Shown here: positions 34,151-46,442 of the stretch, in pieces | Position numbering within the stretch: the stretch's first letter is position 1 | Layout of the letters: each line of letters opens with the position of its first letter | From: Muribaculaceae bacterium | GTDB lineage: Bacteria; Bacteroidota; Bacteroidia; Bacteroidales; Muribaculaceae | DNA length: 64,000 bases | Assembly (NCBI GenBank): GCA_022509165.1 | Contig: JAFLTT010000007.1 | Coordinates: 1-64,000 of the forward strand | Reading direction: 5' to 3' | Notes under the pieces: generated by a model | The model's database searches: none | What the model was told of the DNA's origin: nothing | The model's input: the letters and a program-made list of their open reading frames with translations, nothing else | Position numbers and translations under genes: made by a program

Positions 34151-34594
34151 ATGGCAAAAGAAATTGCTGGACAGATTAAATTGCAGATAAAAGGTGGTGC
34201 TGCAAATCCTTCACCTCCGGTAGGACCGGCATTGGGTTCGAAGGGTATCAACATCATGGAATTCTGCAAGCAATTCAATGCCCGCACCCAGGATAAGGCA
34301 GGAAAAGTTCTTCCTGTTGTAATCACCTATTACGCTGACAAATCATTCGACTTTGTAGTTAAGACTCCTCCGGTAGCAGTACAGCTAAAGGAAGTTGCAA
34401 AGATCAAGAGTGGTTCCGCACAGCCTAACAGGACCAAGGTTGCAGAAATCACCTGGGATCAGGTAAAGGCAATTGCAGAAGACAAGATGCCTGACTTGAA
34501 CTGCTTCACAGTAGAATCAGCCATGAGAATGGTAGCTGGCACAGCCAGAAGTATGGGTATCACAGTTAAAGGGAACTTCCCTGAAAACGCTTAA
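34151..34594 (+). CDS. rplK: 50S ribosomal protein L11
   Basis: L11 (uL11) forms the base of the ribosomal stalk and the GTPase-associated centre. The 147-residue product has the N-terminal switch domain [23 protein letters not shown] near residues 9-31 with its Pro-rich hinge. The C-terminal RNA-binding domain includes KTPPVAVQL near 73-81 and AGTARSMGI near 131-139. It is the first of the rplKAJL genes, 60 bp after nusG; a weak GC hairpin precedes it but no separate promoter is seen. Confidence 0.98.
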   Translation: MAKEIAGQIKLQIKGGAANPSPPVGPALGSKGINIMEFCKQFNARTQDKAGKVLPVVITYYADKSFDFVVKTPPVAVQLKEVAKIKSGSAQPNRTKVAEITWDQVKAIAEDKMPDLNCFTVESAMRMVAGTARSMGITVKGNFPENA

Positions 34595-34608
34595 AAAGAT
34601 CTTCAACA

Positions 34609-35304
34609 ATGGGAAAACTTACTAAGAATCAGAAGTTGGCTTTGTCGAAGATAGAACCCGGCAAATCCTATACTTTAGACGAAGCAGCCGAGAAGGTAAA
34701 AGAAGTGAACTATGCAAAATTTGATGCCTCTTTTGATATAGATGTACGCTTAGGCGTAGACCCGAGAAAGGCAGATCAGATGGTGCGTGGTGTAGTATCC
34801 TTGCCTCACGGTACCGGCAAACAGGTACGCGTTCTCGTGCTTTGCAATGCAGATGCAGAAGCAGCTGCAAAAGAAGCAGGCGCTGACTATGTTGGCTTAG
34901 ACGAATATATCGACAAGATTAAAGGAGGATGGACTGATGTTGACGTGATCATCACACAGCCATCAGTGATGGGTAAACTTGGCCCGTTGGGTAGAATTCT
35001 TGGTCCTCGTGGTCTTATGCCTAACCCCAAGAGCGGTACAGTAACAATGGATGTTGCAAAAGCCGTTAAAGAGGTTAAACAGGGTAAAATAGACTTTAAA
35101 GTAGACAAGACCGGTATCGTACATGCATCCATCGGTAAAGTAAGCTTTACCCCCGAGCAGATGCGTGACAATGCAAGGGAATTCATCAACACTTTAATTA
35201 AGTTGAAACCGGCTACTGCAAAAGGCACTTATATCAAGAGCATTTATCTTTCAAGCACCATGAGCCCAGGGGTGAAGGTGGAACCAAAGTCTGTGACTGA
35301 ATAA
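34609..35304 (+). CDS. rplA: 50S ribosomal protein L1
   Basis: L1 (uL1) forms the mobile L1 stalk that handles E-site tRNA and is often the translational repressor of the L11-L1 mRNA. The 231-residue protein shows [12 protein letters not shown] near residues 21-32, [20 protein letters not shown] near 38-57, and the signature [25 protein letters not shown] near 121-145. TFEQ-type residues appear near the end of the second domain. It follows rplK by 14 bp and precedes rplJ by 13 bp. Confidence 0.98.
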   Translation: MGKLTKNQKLALSKIEPGKSYTLDEAAEKVKEVNYAKFDASFDIDVRLGVDPRKADQMVRGVVSLPHGTGKQVRVLVLCNADAEAAAKEAGADYVGLDEYIDKIKGGWTDVDVIITQPSVMGKLGPLGRILGPRGLMPNPKSGTVTMDVAKAVKEVKQGKIDFKVDKTGIVHASIGKVSFTPEQMRDNAREFINTLIKLKPATAKGTYIKSIYLSSTMSPGVKVEPKSVTE

Positions 35305-35317
35305 ATAAGGAAAAAAG

Positions 35318-35836
35318 ATGAAAAAGGAAGATAAAGCACTTGTAATAGAGAAGATAGGTAAGACACTGGCAGAATATTCATGTGTTTATCTCACCCAGAC
35401 CTCAGGTCTGAATGCTGAGAAGACAAGCGCCCTGAGACGTGCATGTTTCAAGGATGATATAAAAATGCTATGTGTGAAGAATACTCTTCTTAAGAAAGCA
35501 TTTGAAAACAGTACAACCGATTATTCGGAACTTTACGGACTTCTCCACGGTGAAACAACCTTATTGCTAAGTAATACAGGTAATGCACCTGCAAAACTTA
35601 TCAAGAAATTCCGTCAAAAGAATGAAACCCTTCCGATGTTAAAGGGTGCTTTTGTAGAGGAGTCAGTATATATCGGGGAGAATCAGTTAGACGCCCTGAG
35701 CCACATCAAGAGCAAGAACGAACTTATCGGAGATATCATCGGTTTGCTCCAGAGTCCGGCCAAGAATGTTGTCAGCGCACTTCAGAGCAGCGGGCATAAG
35801 ATACATGGCGTACTCGAGACCTTGTCTAACAAATAA
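35318..35836 (+). CDS. rplJ: 50S ribosomal protein L10
   Basis: L10 (uL10) anchors L7/L12 dimers to the ribosome stalk. The 172-residue product has the globular N-terminal domain ([35 protein letters not shown] near residues 9-43) and the KNTLLKKAF motif near 54-62. A C-terminal helix that binds L12 dimers follows ([21 protein letters not shown]). The intergenic space before it is only 13 bp, so there is no room for the large L10 leader known in Bacillus or E. coli. Confidence 0.97.
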   Translation: MKKEDKALVIEKIGKTLAEYSCVYLTQTSGLNAEKTSALRRACFKDDIKMLCVKNTLLKKAFENSTTDYSELYGLLHGETTLLLSNTGNAPAKLIKKFRQKNETLPMLKGAFVEESVYIGENQLDALSHIKSKNELIGDIIGLLQSPAKNVVSALQSSGHKIHGVLETLSNK

Positions 35837-35871
35837 ACTTAATAACGAAAAAATTAAAAAAAAATACTACA

Positions 35872-36249
35872 ATGGCAGATTTGAAAGCATTTGCAGAACA
35901 ATTGGTGAACCTCACCGTAAAAGAAGTTAACGAACTCGCCCAGATCCTTAAGGACGAGTATGGCATCGAGCCGGCTGCTGCAGCCGTAGCAGTAGCAGCA
36001 GGTCCTGCTGCCGGTGCAGCTCCTGCAGAAGAGGAGAAGACTAACTTCGATGTAATTCTTAAGAGTGCCGGTGCAAGCAAACTTGCAGTTGTGAAACTCG
36101 TTAAGGAACTCACAGGTCTCGGTCTTAAAGAGGCTAAGGCTCTTGTAGACGGTGCTCCCGGTGTTGTTAAAGAAGGTCTCCCCAAAGCAGAAGCTGAGGG
36201 TCTGAAGAAGCAGCTTGAAGAGGCCGGTGCAGAAGTTGAGCTCAAGTAA
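35872..36249 (+). CDS. rplL: 50S ribosomal protein L7/L12
   Basis: L7/L12 (bL12) is the multi-copy stalk protein that recruits translational GTPases. The 125-residue acidic protein has the N-terminal dimerisation helices ([23 protein letters not shown]) and a flexible Ala/Pro/Gly hinge near residues 37-57. The C-terminal factor-binding domain contains [28 protein letters not shown]. It is the last ribosomal protein gene before rpoB and is followed by a strong hairpin with a T run, an attenuator that lowers polymerase synthesis relative to L12. Confidence 0.98.
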   Translation: MADLKAFAEQLVNLTVKEVNELAQILKDEYGIEPAAAAVAVAAGPAAGAAPAEEEKTNFDVILKSAGASKLAVVKLVKELTGLGLKEAKALVDGAPGVVKEGLPKAEAEGLKKQLEEAGAEVELK

Positions 36250-36270
36250 GATACTTACATTCTAAAAAAT

Positions 36271-36312
36271 AGGTTAAGAGCACTCGAAAGGTGGTGTTCT
36301 TAACCTTTTTTT
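36271..36312 (+). terminator. rplL-rpoB attenuator
   Basis: AGGTTAAGAGCAC (36271-36283) pairs with GTGTTCTTAACCT (36294-36306), one G-U pair, followed by seven T. It is a strong intrinsic terminator inside a transcription unit, as expected for partial termination before rpoBC. Its loop and 3' arm can also pair with 36355-36365. Confidence 0.88.
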
Positions 36313-36394
36313 GGCATACTCACAGTAGCCAGAATGTGGAATAGTCTGTTTCCACACCACCTTTCACCAAAGATCCATTAAGCAATAACACGAA
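36313..36394 (+). promoter_or_regulatory. Structured rpoB leader
   Basis: TGTGGAA (36335-36341) pairs with TTCCACA (36350-36356). CACCACCTTTC (36355-36365) is an exact 11-nt complement of GAAAGGTGGTG (36286-36296) in the upstream attenuator. The leader therefore has at least two exclusive folds, about 30 nt before the rpoB start. Confidence 0.5.
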
Positions 36395-39300
36395 ATGGCA
36401 GTAAAATCTACAGATAAACCCCGCGTAAATTTCGCATCGATAAAGAATCCACTTCCGTTTCCGGATTTTCTCGAGGTACAGTTAAAGTCGTTTAAAGATT
36501 TCCTTCAACTTGACATACCACCGGAACAAAGAAAAAACCAGGGTTTATATAAAGTGTTTGAGGAAAATTTCCCGATAGCGGATACACGCAATAATTACGT
36601 ATTAGAATTTTTAGATTATTATATCGATCCTCCAAGATACACAATAGAAGAGTGTCTTGAGAGAGGATTGACTTATAGCGTGCCTTTAAAAGCAAAACTA
36701 AAGCTTTATTGCACGGATCCGGACCATGAAGATTTCGACACAACGATTCAGGATGTATATCTTGGACCGATACCTTATATGACTGAACAAGGCACGTTTG
36801 TGATAAACGGTGCCGAACGTGTTGTTGTATCACAGCTTCATAGGTCTCCGGGCGTATTCTTTGGCCAGAGCACCCATGCAAACGGTACAAAATTATATTC
36901 TGCTCGTATCATCCCGTTCCGTGGCAGTTGGATAGAATTTGCCACCGATATCAACAACGTGATGTATGCATATATCGACAGAAAGAAAAAATTACCTGTC
37001 ACCACTCTTTTAAGAGCCATTGGTCTGGAGAGTGATAAAGATATTATACAGATTTTCGATTTGGCTGAAGAAGTGAAGGCTGACAAGGAAAGCCTTCAGA
37101 AGGTAATAGGTCGCAAACTTGCCGGTAGAGTAGTGAAAAGTTGGATAGAAGATTTCTCTGACGACACAACCGGTGAAGTAGTATCTGTGGAAAGAACTCT
37201 GCAGATTGTAGACCGTGGCGTAGAACTTACCGAAGAACACATTGATGCCATCATTGAGAGTGGTGCAAAAACTGTGCTCTTAGAAAAAGAAAATGTAAGC
37301 GCCGTTGACTATAGTATTATATTCAACACTTTACAAAAAGACCAGTCGAACTCTGAAAAAGAGGCTATTCAGCATATTTACAGGCAGTTGAGAAACGCTG
37401 AACCACCAGATGATGCATCTGCCCGTGAAGTTATCACCAATCTATTCTTCTCAGAAAAACGTTATGACCTGGGAGAAGTTGGCCGATTCCGTATCAACAA
37501 GAAACTCGGTCTCAACATACCTGACAATGTAAAGGTATTGACTCGTGATGATATCATTGCCATCATCAAATATTTGATAGGCCTCATCAATTCTAAGAGT
37601 GATGTAGATGATATCGACCACCTGAGCAACCGTAGGGTAAGGACTGTGGGTGAGCAACTTTACAATCAGTTCTCAACAGGTCTCTCAAGAATGGCCAGGA
37701 CTATTCGTGAGAGGATGAATATCAGAGATAATGAAGTATTTAAGCCGATAGATCTTATCAACGCTAAAACTATTTCATCCGTAATAAACACCTATTTCGG
37801 TACCAATGCTTTGTCACAGTTTATGGACCAGACAAATCCGTTGGCCGAGATTACCCATAAACGCCGTATGTCGGCTCTTGGCCCCGGTGGTTTGTCGAGA
37901 GAACGTGCCGGTTTTGAGGTGCGTGACGTTCACTACACTCACTATGGACGTCTTTGTCCTATAGAAACTCCGGAAGGTCCTAACATCGGTCTGATATCTT
38001 CATTATGCGTTTATGCCAAGATCAATAATCTTGGATTCATAGAGACACCATATCGTACAGTAAAAGACGGAAAGGTAGACATTGACAATAAAGACGTAGT
38101 ATACATGGCTGCGGAAGTTGAGGAAGGCAAGATGATTGCCCAGGGTAACGCCCCACTCAACGATGACGGCACATTTATCAGGAACAAAGTAAAGGCAAGA
38201 TATGAAGCCGACTTCCCGATTGTGCCTCCCCAACAGATAGATCTGATGGATGTTTCACCCATCCAGATAGCCTCTATAGCAGCGTCATTGATTCCATTCC
38301 TTGAGCATGATGATGCTAACCGTGCGTTGATGGGATCAAACATGATGCGTCAGGCCGTACCATTGCTTAGAAGTGAGTCTCCTATAGTGGGTACCGGAAT
38401 TGAAGGCCAACTAATACGTGATTCACGTACTCAGATTATGGCAGAAGGCGATGGAGTAGTGGAATATGTAGATGCTACAGTCATCAAGATTAAATACGAT
38501 CGTACGGAAGATGAAGAATTCGTAGCGTTCGAACCGGCGGTAAAGGAATATAAGATTCCGAAATTCCGTAGGACAAACCAAAGCACTACAATTGACCTTC
38601 GTCCTATATGTGAAGTAGGTCAGCGAGTTAAAGCCGGTGATATCCTTACAGAAGGTTATTCCACAGAAAATGGAGAACTTGCTTTAGGCCGAAATCTGAA
38701 GGTTGCCTTCATGCCTTGGAAAGGATATAATTATGAGGACGCAATCGTGCTCAATGAACGAATGGTGATGGAGGATATCCTTACCTCTGTTCATGTAGAT
38801 GAATATTCCCTTGAAGTACGTGAAACCAAGCGTGGTATGGAAGAGCTTACAAGCGATATCCCGAATGTAAGTGAAGAAGCCACCAAGGATCTGGATGAAA
38901 GAGGAATAATCCGTGTGGGAGCACATGTGGTGCCAGGAGATATCATGATCGGTAAAATAACTCCGAAGGGAGAAAGCGATCCTACTCCGGAAGAAAAGCT
39001 TCTCCGTGCTATCTTCGGTGATAAGGCCGGTGATGTTAAAGATGCTTCTCTGAAGGCCACTCCTTCACTCAAGGGTGTAGTAATCGGCACCAATCTTTTC
39101 TCACGCGCTGTGAAAAACAAGAATAACAAGAAGAGTGCGAATGCCCAGCTTCCTATTCTTGATGAGCAATATGAAGACAAGCAGACAGAACTTAGGGAAA
39201 AACTTGTAGGTAAATTGCAAACTCTCCTTAAGGGAAAAGTGTCGGCAGGTGTGAAAGATTTTATTGGCGCTGATATTATCCCGGCAGGTGCAAGATTTGA

Positions 39301-40210
39301 TGACCAGACTTTTGGAAACATTGACTATGAAACCATCAATTTGGCCAACTGGACGGATGATGACCGCATCAACAAAATGGTGACAGAACTGGTAACGAAT
39401 TATCTGCGTAAATCAAAGAAGATCGACAGCGAACTCAGACGTAAGAAATTCGATATCACGATAGGTGATGAGCTTCCTTCAGGCATCATGCAGCTTGCAA
39501 AAGTTTATATTGCCAAGAAACGTAAAATCGGTGTGGGCGATAAGATGGCAGGACGCCATGGCAACAAGGGTATCGTATCCCGAGTAGTACGCCAGGAAGA
39601 TATGCCTTTCCTTGAAGATGGAACTCCGGTGGATATAGTATTAAATCCTCTTGGTGTGCCTTCACGTATGAATCTTGGCCAGATATTTGAAACTGTGCTT
39701 GGCTGGGCCGGAAAAGAACTTGGCGAGAAATTTGCTACACCTATCTTTGATGGTGCAAGTCTGGACGATCTGAATGAATGGACAGACAAAGCGGGCCTTC
39801 CCAGATATGGCAAGACATATCTTTATGATGGTGGCACCGGCGACAGATTCGACCAACCGGCTACAGTAGGAGTGATCTATATGCTGAAGCTTGGCCACAT
39901 GGTTGAAGACAAGATGCATGCCAGATCTATTGGCCCGTATTCATTGATTACACAACAGCCGCTTGGAGGTAAAGCTCAATTCGGTGGTCAGAGATTTGGT
40001 GAGATGGAGGTTTGGGCACTCGAAGCATTCGGCGCAGCTCATATCCTGCAAGAGATCCTCACTATAAAGAGTGACGATGTAATGGGAAGAAGCAAAGCTT
40101 ATGAAGCTATTGTGAAAGGCGACCCGATGCCAAATCCGGGTATCCCTGAATCCTTGAATGTACTTCTTCATGAATTGAGAGGTCTCGGACTTAGCATCAC
40201 CCTTGAATAA
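36395..40210 (+). CDS. rpoB: DNA-directed RNA polymerase beta subunit
   Basis: Second-largest polymerase subunit, forming one pincer and the rifampicin pocket. The 1271-residue product is of normal length for Bacteroidota. It shows [39 protein letters not shown] (near residues 473-511), the rifampicin-cluster region with susceptible-type Asp, His, Arg and Ser residues. [12 protein letters not shown] near 1053-1064 and a C-terminal clamp segment, [19 protein letters not shown], follow. It is read from the upstream ribosomal transcript through the attenuator and lies 23 bp before rpoC. Confidence 0.99.
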   Translation: MAVKSTDKPRVNFASIKNPLPFPDFLEVQLKSFKDFLQLDIPPEQRKNQGLYKVFEENFPIADTRNNYVLEFLDYYIDPPRYTIEECLERGLTYSVPLKAKLKLYCTDPDHEDFDTTIQDVYLGPIPYMTEQGTFVINGAERVVVSQLHRSPGVFFGQSTHANGTKLYSARIIPFRGSWIEFATDINNVMYAYIDRKKKLPVTTLLRAIGLESDKDIIQIFDLAEEVKADKESLQKVIGRKLAGRVVKSWIEDFSDDTTGEVVSVERTLQIVDRGVELTEEHIDAIIESGAKTVLLEKENVSAVDYSIIFNTLQKDQSNSEKEAIQHIYRQLRNAEPPDDASAREVITNLFFSEKRYDLGEVGRFRINKKLGLNIPDNVKVLTRDDIIAIIKYLIGLINSKSDVDDIDHLSNRRVRTVGEQLYNQFSTGLSRMARTIRERMNIRDNEVFKPIDLINAKTISSVINTYFGTNALSQFMDQTNPLAEITHKRRMSALGPGGLSRERAGFEVRDVHYTHYGRLCPIETPEGPNIGLISSLCVYAKINNLGFIETPYRTVKDGKVDIDNKDVVYMAAEVEEGKMIAQGNAPLNDDGTFIRNKVKARYEADFPIVPPQQIDLMDVSPIQIASIAASLIPFLEHDDANRALMGSNMMRQAVPLLRSESPIVGTGIEGQLIRDSRTQIMAEGDGVVEYVDATVIKIKYDRTEDEEFVAFEPAVKEYKIPKFRRTNQSTTIDLRPICEVGQRVKAGDILTEGYSTENGELALGRNLKVAFMPWKGYNYEDAIVLNERMVMEDILTSVHVDEYSLEVRETKRGMEELTSDIPNVSEEATKDLDERGIIRVGAHVVPGDIMIGKITPKGESDPTPEEKLLRAIFGDKAGDVKDASLKATPSLKGVVIGTNLFSRAVKNKNNKKSANAQLPILDEQYEDKQTELREKLVGKLQTLLKGKVSAGVKDFIGADIIPAGARFDDQTFGNIDYETINLANWTDDDRINKMVTELVTNYLRKSKKIDSELRRKKFDITIGDELPSGIMQLAKVYIAKKRKIGVGDKMAGRHGNKGIVSRVVRQEDMPFLEDGTPVDIVLNPLGVPSRMNLGQIFETVLGWAGKELGEKFATPIFDGASLDDLNEWTDKAGLPRYGKTYLYDGGTGDRFDQPATVGVIYMLKLGHMVEDKMHARSIGPYSLITQQPLGGKAQFGGQRFGEMEVWALEAFGAAHILQEILTIKSDDVMGRSKAYEAIVKGDPMPNPGIPESLNVLLHELRGLGLSITLE

Positions 40211-40233
40211 ACAGAAATAGGAGAATACGACAT

Positions 40234-43200
40234 ATGGCATTAAAAAGAGATAATAAACTGAAAAGCAATTTCTCGAAGATTACTATTGGTCTTGCCTCTC
40301 CCGAGGAAATCAAGGCAAAGAGTAGTGGAGAAGTTCTTAAACCGGAAACCATCAATTATCGTACATACAAACCTGAAAGAGATGGCTTGTTTTGCGAGAA
40401 GATTTTCGGTCCTGTAAAAGACTATGAATGCCACTGCGGTAAATACAAGAGAATCCGCTACAAAGGTATCGTATGTAACCATTGTGGTGTAGAAGTAACA
40501 GAGAAGAAGGTGAGAAGAGAAAGGATGGGCCATATAGAACTTGTGGTCCCGGTAGCCCATATCTGGTACTTCAGATCCTTGCCTAATAAAATAGGATATC
40601 TTCTTGGCCTTCCTTCAAAGAAACTGGATTCTATCATCTATTATGAAAGATATGTAGTGATAAATCCGGGTACAACAGATAAGGCTAAGCTTGATCTGCT
40701 TACCGAGGAAGAATATCTCGATATAATCGACAATCTTCCCGATGAACAGCGTCTCCTCCCAGACGACGATCCGAATAAGTTCGTTGCCAAGATGGGAGCC
40801 GAAGCTGTGTACGACCTCCTTAAGGACATTAAGCTCGAAAGCCTGGCAAATCAACTTCGCGATGAAGCAAATAAGAATGGCTCGCAACAAAAGAAGACAG
40901 AATCTCTAAAGCGTCTTCAGGTTGTGAATTCATTCCTGGCCAGTCTTGACCGTAATCGTCCTGAATGGATGATTCTAAAGGCAGTTCCGGTTATTCCACC
41001 GGAGTTGCGTCCTTTGGTTCCATTGGATGGTGGCCGTTTTGCTACTTCCGACCTCAACGACCTGTACAGAAGGGTAATTATACGTAACAACCGTCTGAAG
41101 AGACTCATTGAAATAAAAGCACCTGAAGTAATTCTTAGGAATGAGAAAAGACTCCTTCAGGAAGCGGTAGACTCTCTGCTTGATAATAGCCGTAAGGCAT
41201 CTGCTGTGAAGAGTGAGGTAAACCGTCCTCTCAAATCACTTTCAGATAGCCTTAAGGGAAAACAGGGACGTTTCCGTCAGAATCTTCTCGGAAAGAGGGT
41301 TGACTATTCAGCGCGTTCAGTTATCGTAGTAGGTCCGGAACTCAAGATGCATGAGTGCGGTATTCCAAAACTCATGGCTGCAGAACTTTACAAGCCATTC
41401 ATTATCAGGAAATTGATAGAGAGAGGCATTGTTAAGACTGTAAAGAGTGCAAAGAAAATTGTAGACAGGAAGGAACCAGTAGTTTGGGATATTCTCGAAC
41501 ATGTGATGAAGGGCCATCCGGTGCTTTTGAACCGTGCCCCGACACTTCACAGACTTGGTATACAGGCCTTTCAGCCAAAGATGATAGAGGGTAAAGCCAT
41601 TCAGTTGCATCCTCTGGCATGTACAGCATTTAATGCTGACTTTGACGGTGACCAGATGGCTGTGCATCTTCCGTTGGGCAACGAGGCCATTCTTGAGGCT
41701 CAGATGCTTATGCTGGGTGCTCACAATATCCTTAACCCTGCGAACGGTGCACCTATTACCGTACCTTCTCAGGACATGGTACTCGGTCTTTACTACATCA
41801 CCAAGCTGAGAAAAGGCGACAAAGGTGAAGGCAGTGTTTTCTATGGTCCGGAGGAGGCTGAAATAGCATATAATGAAGGTAAAGTTACTCTTCATGCCCC
41901 GGTGACAGTAATGGTGGATGATGTTGACGAAAATGGAAATCACTCCAAGAAACTGCTCAAAAATACATCAGTAGGACGTGTTCTGTTTAATCAATATGTG
42001 CCCAAGGAGATTGGTTATGTAAATGAAATCATCTCCAAGAAGTCATTGCGTAACATCATTGGAAAGGTTATTAAAACTTGTGGTGTGACTCGTTCTGCTC
42101 AGTTCCTTGACGATATCAAGAATCTTGGCTATAAGATGGCATTCAGAGGTGGACTTTCATTCAACCTTGGAGATGTTATCATTCCTGATAAGAAAGAGGA
42201 GTTCGTGGCAGAAGGCAACGCACAGGTTGAAGAAGTAATGGCCAATTACCAGATGGGTCTCATCGGTGATAAAGACCGTTACAACCAGGTAATTGATATC
42301 TGGACACATGTCAACAAACGTGTGGCTGACACTCTTATGAAAGAGATGGAGGAAGACCAGCAAGGCTTCAATTCCGTATACATGATGCTTGATTCCGGTG
42401 CTCGTGGTTCTAAAGACCAGATCCGTCAGCTTTCAGGTATGCGTGGTCTTATGGCAAAACCTCAAAAAGCGGGAGCTGAAGGCGGTCAGATCATTGAGAA
42501 CCCGATTCTTGCCAACTTTAAAGAGGGCTTATCGGTGCTTGAGTATTTTATTTCTACTCACGGTGCCAGAAAGGGTCTTGCAGATACCGCTCTTAAGACA
42601 GCAGACGCCGGTTATCTTACACGTCGTCTTGTAGACGTTGCACATGATGTAATAATCACTGAAGAGGATTGCGGTACACTTCGTGGTCTTGAATGTAGAG
42701 AGATTAAGAACAATGAAGAGGTAGTGGCTTCTCTGAGCGAAAGGATTCTTGGACGTGTTTCCGTACACGATATCGTTGATCCATTCAATCCAAATGATAT
42801 TATCGTTCATGCCGGTGAAGAAATTACAGAAGCTATAGCTGACAGAATTGAGAAATCTCCGATAGAATCGGTAGAGATCCGTTCGGTTCTGACCTGCGAA
42901 TCCAAAAAAGGTGTTTGTGCAAAATGCTATGGCCGTAATTTATCTAACCATAGAATGGTTCAGAAAGGAGAGGCTGTAGGAGTTATTGCCGCTCAATCTA
43001 TTGGTGAACCGGGAACTCAGCTGACACTGCGTACATTCCACGTGGGTGGTGTGGCAAGCAACGTGGCCGCTGTAAAAGACGTTACTTCACGCTATGACGG
43101 TAAACTCGAGATTGATGAGTTGAGAACCGTCAAGAATAAAGATAACGTAGATGTGGTTGTAGGACGTCTTGCCGAAATGAGGATTATTGAACCCAAGTCA

Positions 43201-44514
43201 GGTATCGTTCTTACTACTGCCAACATTCCTTACGGATCTAAACTTTATTTTAAGGATGGTGATGAAGTGAAGGTTGGTGAAATGATTTGCGAATGGGACC
43301 CCTTCAACGCTGTAATTGTGGCAGAAGAGGGTGGCCGTGTTCACTTCGAAAATATGGAAGAAGGTATCACCTTCCACACAGAAAGTGACGAAGGAACCAA
43401 CCTGAGTGAAAAAATAATCATCGAATCAAAAGACAGGGCAAAAGTTCCTTCTGCTCAATTCTTTGATAAGGATGGCAACCTCTTGCGTACATATTCACTT
43501 CCTGTAGGTGCACACCTTCTCATCAATGAAGGAGATGAACTTACCCCAGGTGAAGTGTTTGTCAAGATACCACGTTCCGCCGGTAGTGCCGGTGACATCA
43601 CGGGAGGTCTTCCTCGAGTAACAGAGTTGTTTGAGGCACGTAACCCGAGTAATCCCGCTGTAGTGAGTGAAATCGATGGAGAGGTGAAATTCGGTAAGAT
43701 CAAGAGAGGTAACCGTGAAATCACCGTGACTTCCAAACTTGGAGAAGTCAAGACTTACCTTGTGCCACTTTCCAAGCAGATACTTGTACAGGAAAATGAT
43801 TTCGTACGTGCCGGTACACCCTTGTCAGACGGTCTGATTACACCAGCAGACATTCTAAATATTAAGGGCCCGACTGCAGTGCAAGATTACATTGTGAACG
43901 AGGTTCAGGATGTTTACCGTATGCAAGGTGTGAAAATCAACGATAAGCATTTTGAGGTTATAGTTCGCCAGATGATGAGAAAGGTAAATATCCTTGATCC
44001 GGGTGATACAAAATTCCTTGAGCAGCAAGTAGTTGATAAGGTAGAATTCATGGAGGAAAATGATAATATCTGGGGTAAGAAAGTGATTACCGACAAGGGT
44101 GATTCTACTTCCTATGAAAACGGACAGATTATCACTGTAAGAAAACTCAGAGATGAAAACTCTGCCTTAAAGAGAAAAGACCTCAAGACAATGGAAGTAA
44201 GAGATGCTGTTCCGGCCACCTCCGAACAGATACTTCAGGGTATTACCCGTGCAGCATTGCAGACTTCCAGCTTCATGTCGGCTGCATCCTTCCAGGAAAC
44301 CACTAAGGTGCTCAATGAAGCAGCCATCCAAGGAAAAACCGACAACCTTGAAGGTATGAAGGAGAATGTGATCTGCGGACATCTGATTCCTGCCGGAACC
44401 GGCTTGAGAGAATACAACAAGCTTATTGTAGCTAATAAGGATGAATATGCCGCATTACAACTGACAGATAGTCCTGAAGAGGTTATGATAGAGGAAGACA
44501 TTATCGAAAGATAA
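40234..44514 (+). CDS. rpoC: DNA-directed RNA polymerase beta' subunit
   Basis: Largest polymerase subunit, carrying the catalytic magnesium site. The 1426-residue product shows the N-terminal zinc site [20 protein letters not shown] (near residues 67-86), the lid/rudder segment, and the catalytic [12 protein letters not shown] near 467-478 with its three Asp. A bridge-helix/trigger-loop region ([20 protein letters not shown]) and a second zinc site ([16 protein letters not shown]) follow. It is the last gene of the block and ends at the terminator 44535-44568. Confidence 0.99.
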   Translation: MALKRDNKLKSNFSKITIGLASPEEIKAKSSGEVLKPETINYRTYKPERDGLFCEKIFGPVKDYECHCGKYKRIRYKGIVCNHCGVEVTEKKVRRERMGHIELVVPVAHIWYFRSLPNKIGYLLGLPSKKLDSIIYYERYVVINPGTTDKAKLDLLTEEEYLDIIDNLPDEQRLLPDDDPNKFVAKMGAEAVYDLLKDIKLESLANQLRDEANKNGSQQKKTESLKRLQVVNSFLASLDRNRPEWMILKAVPVIPPELRPLVPLDGGRFATSDLNDLYRRVIIRNNRLKRLIEIKAPEVILRNEKRLLQEAVDSLLDNSRKASAVKSEVNRPLKSLSDSLKGKQGRFRQNLLGKRVDYSARSVIVVGPELKMHECGIPKLMAAELYKPFIIRKLIERGIVKTVKSAKKIVDRKEPVVWDILEHVMKGHPVLLNRAPTLHRLGIQAFQPKMIEGKAIQLHPLACTAFNADFDGDQMAVHLPLGNEAILEAQMLMLGAHNILNPANGAPITVPSQDMVLGLYYITKLRKGDKGEGSVFYGPEEAEIAYNEGKVTLHAPVTVMVDDVDENGNHSKKLLKNTSVGRVLFNQYVPKEIGYVNEIISKKSLRNIIGKVIKTCGVTRSAQFLDDIKNLGYKMAFRGGLSFNLGDVIIPDKKEEFVAEGNAQVEEVMANYQMGLIGDKDRYNQVIDIWTHVNKRVADTLMKEMEEDQQGFNSVYMMLDSGARGSKDQIRQLSGMRGLMAKPQKAGAEGGQIIENPILANFKEGLSVLEYFISTHGARKGLADTALKTADAGYLTRRLVDVAHDVIITEEDCGTLRGLECREIKNNEEVVASLSERILGRVSVHDIVDPFNPNDIIVHAGEEITEAIADRIEKSPIESVEIRSVLTCESKKGVCAKCYGRNLSNHRMVQKGEAVGVIAAQSIGEPGTQLTLRTFHVGGVASNVAAVKDVTSRYDGKLEIDELRTVKNKDNVDVVVGRLAEMRIIEPKSGIVLTTANIPYGSKLYFKDGDEVKVGEMICEWDPFNAVIVAEEGGRVHFENMEEGITFHTESDEGTNLSEKIIIESKDRAKVPSAQFFDKDGNLLRTYSLPVGAHLLINEGDELTPGEVFVKIPRSAGSAGDITGGLPRVTELFEARNPSNPAVVSEIDGEVKFGKIKRGNREITVTSKLGEVKTYLVPLSKQILVQENDFVRAGTPLSDGLITPADILNIKGPTAVQDYIVNEVQDVYRMQGVKINDKHFEVIVRQMMRKVNILDPGDTKFLEQQVVDKVEFMEENDNIWGKKVITDKGDSTSYENGQIITVRKLRDENSALKRKDLKTMEVRDAVPATSEQILQGITRAALQTSSFMSAASFQETTKVLNEAAIQGKTDNLEGMKENVICGHLIPAGTGLREYNKLIVANKDEYAALQLTDSPEEVMIEEDIIER

Positions 44515-44534
44515 AAAAGTCTCTAATTAACAGG

Positions 44535-44568
44535 TAACCGGGAAGATTCTTCCCGGTTACATTTTTTA
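44535..44568 (+). terminator. rpoC terminator
   Basis: GTAACCGGGAA (44535-44545) pairs perfectly with TTCCCGGTTAC (44551-44561) around a 5-nt loop, followed by ATTTTTT. It ends the long tRNA-tuf-rpl-rpo transcription unit 20 bp after the rpoC stop. Confidence 0.96.
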
Positions 44569-44651
44569 TAAGGGTTTATCGCGAAAGATTTATCTAAAAA
44601 ATCAGTAAATTCGCATCAAAATAGATAAAAGACTCACAATCAAAAAGGGAA

Positions 44652-45677
44652 ATGATAAACAAGATTGAGGCTATACGGGAAGAAGTAAACGCAGTTAAGG
44701 CTGAAATACCGGCTAAAGTTGAAGAATTTCGTATTAAATATCTGAGTAAAAAAGGAATTCTGGCTTCCTTAATGGAGGAATTCCGTACAGTGCCGGCAGA
44801 TCAAAAAAGAGAATTGGGTCAGAAATTGAACCAACTGAAAAATTTTGTAACTGAGCGTTACAATATTCTGAAAGAGAATGCCGCAGGAACATCCGCTATT
44901 GATGTGTCTTCTATAGATCTTACAAGAAGTGCCACATCATTTCCAGTAGGAGCGCGTCATCCCATTTCTATCGTTAGGAATGATATAATCAGAATTTTTT
45001 CTGATATGGGATTCACCGTGGCTGAAGGTCCTGAAATTGAAGATGACTGGCATGTTTTTTCTTCACTCAATTTCCCGGCAGATCACCCGGCTCGAGATAT
45101 GCAGGACACTTTCTTTATAACAAGAAATCCGATAGATGTGCTATTACGTACTCATACATCCTCTGTACAGACTCGCACTATGGAAAAGAACCAGCCTCCA
45201 ATCCGCATCGTTTGTCCCGGAAGAGTGTATAGAAACGAAGCAATATCAGCAAGGGCTCACTGTTTCTTCCATCAGATAGAGGGATTGTATATTGATAAGA
45301 ATGTATCTTTTGCCGACCTTCGACAGGTATTACTCAATTTTGCACGCCAGATGTTTGGACCGGAAACTAAAATTCGTCTGCGTCCCTCTTATTTCCCATT
45401 TACAGAACCATCAGCTGAAATGGATATTAGTTGTGATATCTGTGGAGGAAAAGGATGTCCTTTCTGTAAGGAGACAGGCTGGGTGGAGATTTTAGGTTGT
45501 GGAATGGTAGACCCCAATGTTCTTAAGGCCTGTGGTATTGATCCCGAGGTATATAGTGGCTATGCATTCGGACTTGGTATTGAAAGGATCACTAATCTCA
45601 AATATAAGGTAAAGGATTTGAGAATGTTCAGTGAAAACGATGTGAGATTTTTAGCAGAATTCGAGTCAGCCAGATAA
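44652..45677 (+). CDS. pheS: Phenylalanyl-tRNA synthetase alpha subunit
   Basis: Catalytic subunit of the alpha2beta2 enzyme that charges tRNA-Phe. The 341-residue length is standard. An N-terminal coiled coil (INKIEAIREEVNAVKAEI) for tRNA contact comes first, then class II motifs: motif 1 HPISIVRNDIIRIFSDMGF near residues 103-121, motif 2 PIRIVCPGRVYRNEAISARAHCFFHQIEG near 182-210, and motif 3 GLGIERI near 312-318. pheT is not adjacent. A near-consensus TAAATTCG (44606-44613) may serve as its -7 element. Confidence 0.97.
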   Translation: MINKIEAIREEVNAVKAEIPAKVEEFRIKYLSKKGILASLMEEFRTVPADQKRELGQKLNQLKNFVTERYNILKENAAGTSAIDVSSIDLTRSATSFPVGARHPISIVRNDIIRIFSDMGFTVAEGPEIEDDWHVFSSLNFPADHPARDMQDTFFITRNPIDVLLRTHTSSVQTRTMEKNQPPIRIVCPGRVYRNEAISARAHCFFHQIEGLYIDKNVSFADLRQVLLNFARQMFGPETKIRLRPSYFPFTEPSAEMDISCDICGGKGCPFCKETGWVEILGCGMVDPNVLKACGIDPEVYSGYAFGLGIERITNLKYKVKDLRMFSENDVRFLAEFESAR

Positions 45678-45740
45678 CAGTAAAAAGACCATCTTAAGAA
45701 TAAAATATAGATTTCTGTCTTTTTCGAAGAATAACTTTAG

Positions 45741-46442
45741 ATGACAAAGAAGGAGAGATTTGCAGGTATTATAGAATGGTTTTCGGAAACGATGCCGTCC
45801 CCTACAACTGAACTTGAATATGATTCACCTTTTCACCTCTTGTTGGCTGTAATTTTATCAGCTCAATGTACAGATAAAAGAGTAAATATGGTGACTCCAG
45901 CTTTGTTTGAAGCTTTCCCTACACCGGCAACCCTTGCAGAAGCCTCTGAGGAACACGTACATTCATTTATCAAAAGTGTAACCTTTCCCAACAATAAGAC
46001 TAAACATTTAATAAGGGCAGCAAAGATTCTAACAGAGGAATTCGGAGGAGAGATGCCTTCAGACATTGACAACCTCATGAAGCTTCCCGGAGTAGGAAGA
46101 AAGACAGCCAATGTGATGCTGGCCGTGGTATGGAATAAGGCTGCAATGGCAGTGGATACCCATGTTTTCCGCGTAAGCAATAGGATAGGGCTTACAACTA
46201 ATTCAAAAACTCCTTTAGCTACTGAAAAGACCCTGATAAAATATTTCCCGGAGGAAATTGTTTCGACCGCACATCATTGGCTTATTCTGCATGGACGTTA
46301 CATTTGTAAATCACGTAATCCGGATTGTGAAAACTGCGGACTTACAAAATACTGCAAAACTTTTTCCACGCAGAAATCAAAAGATACCAGGAAAAAAAGT
46401 AATTCTATTAAAAGAACTAAAAGAGAAAATAAAAAAGAATGA
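45741..46442 (+). CDS. nth: Endonuclease III (DNA glycosylase/AP lyase)
   Basis: Removes oxidised pyrimidines from DNA and nicks the abasic site. The 233-residue protein has the helix-hairpin-helix LPGVGRKTAN (115-124) with catalytic Lys121, the catalytic Asp139 in VDTHVFRV, and the [4Fe-4S] ligands Cys189, 196, 199 and 205 with the standard C-x6-C-x2-C-x5-C spacing. A basic tail of about 25 residues (KKSNSIKRTKRENKKE) extends past the usual end and may bind DNA. The stop codon lies inside the terminator hairpin that follows. Confidence 0.96.
   Translation: MTKKERFAGIIEWFSETMPSPTTELEYDSPFHLLLAVILSAQCTDKRVNMVTPALFEAFPTPATLAEASEEHVHSFIKSVTFPNNKTKHLIRAAKILTEEFGGEMPSDIDNLMKLPGVGRKTANVMLAVVWNKAAMAVDTHVFRVSNRIGLTTNSKTPLATEKTLIKYFPEEIVSTAHHWLILHGRYICKSRNPDCENCGLTKYCKTFSTQKSKDTRKKSNSIKRTKRENKKE

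Noticed and set aside
35305..35317. L10 autoregulatory leader before rplJ
   Set aside because: The gap is only 13 bp, too small for the known leader structure.
36313..36394. Classical antiterminator for the rplL-rpoB attenuator
   Set aside because: The complementary strand is transcribed after the terminator T run, so it cannot prevent termination in the usual way; kept only as competing structure.
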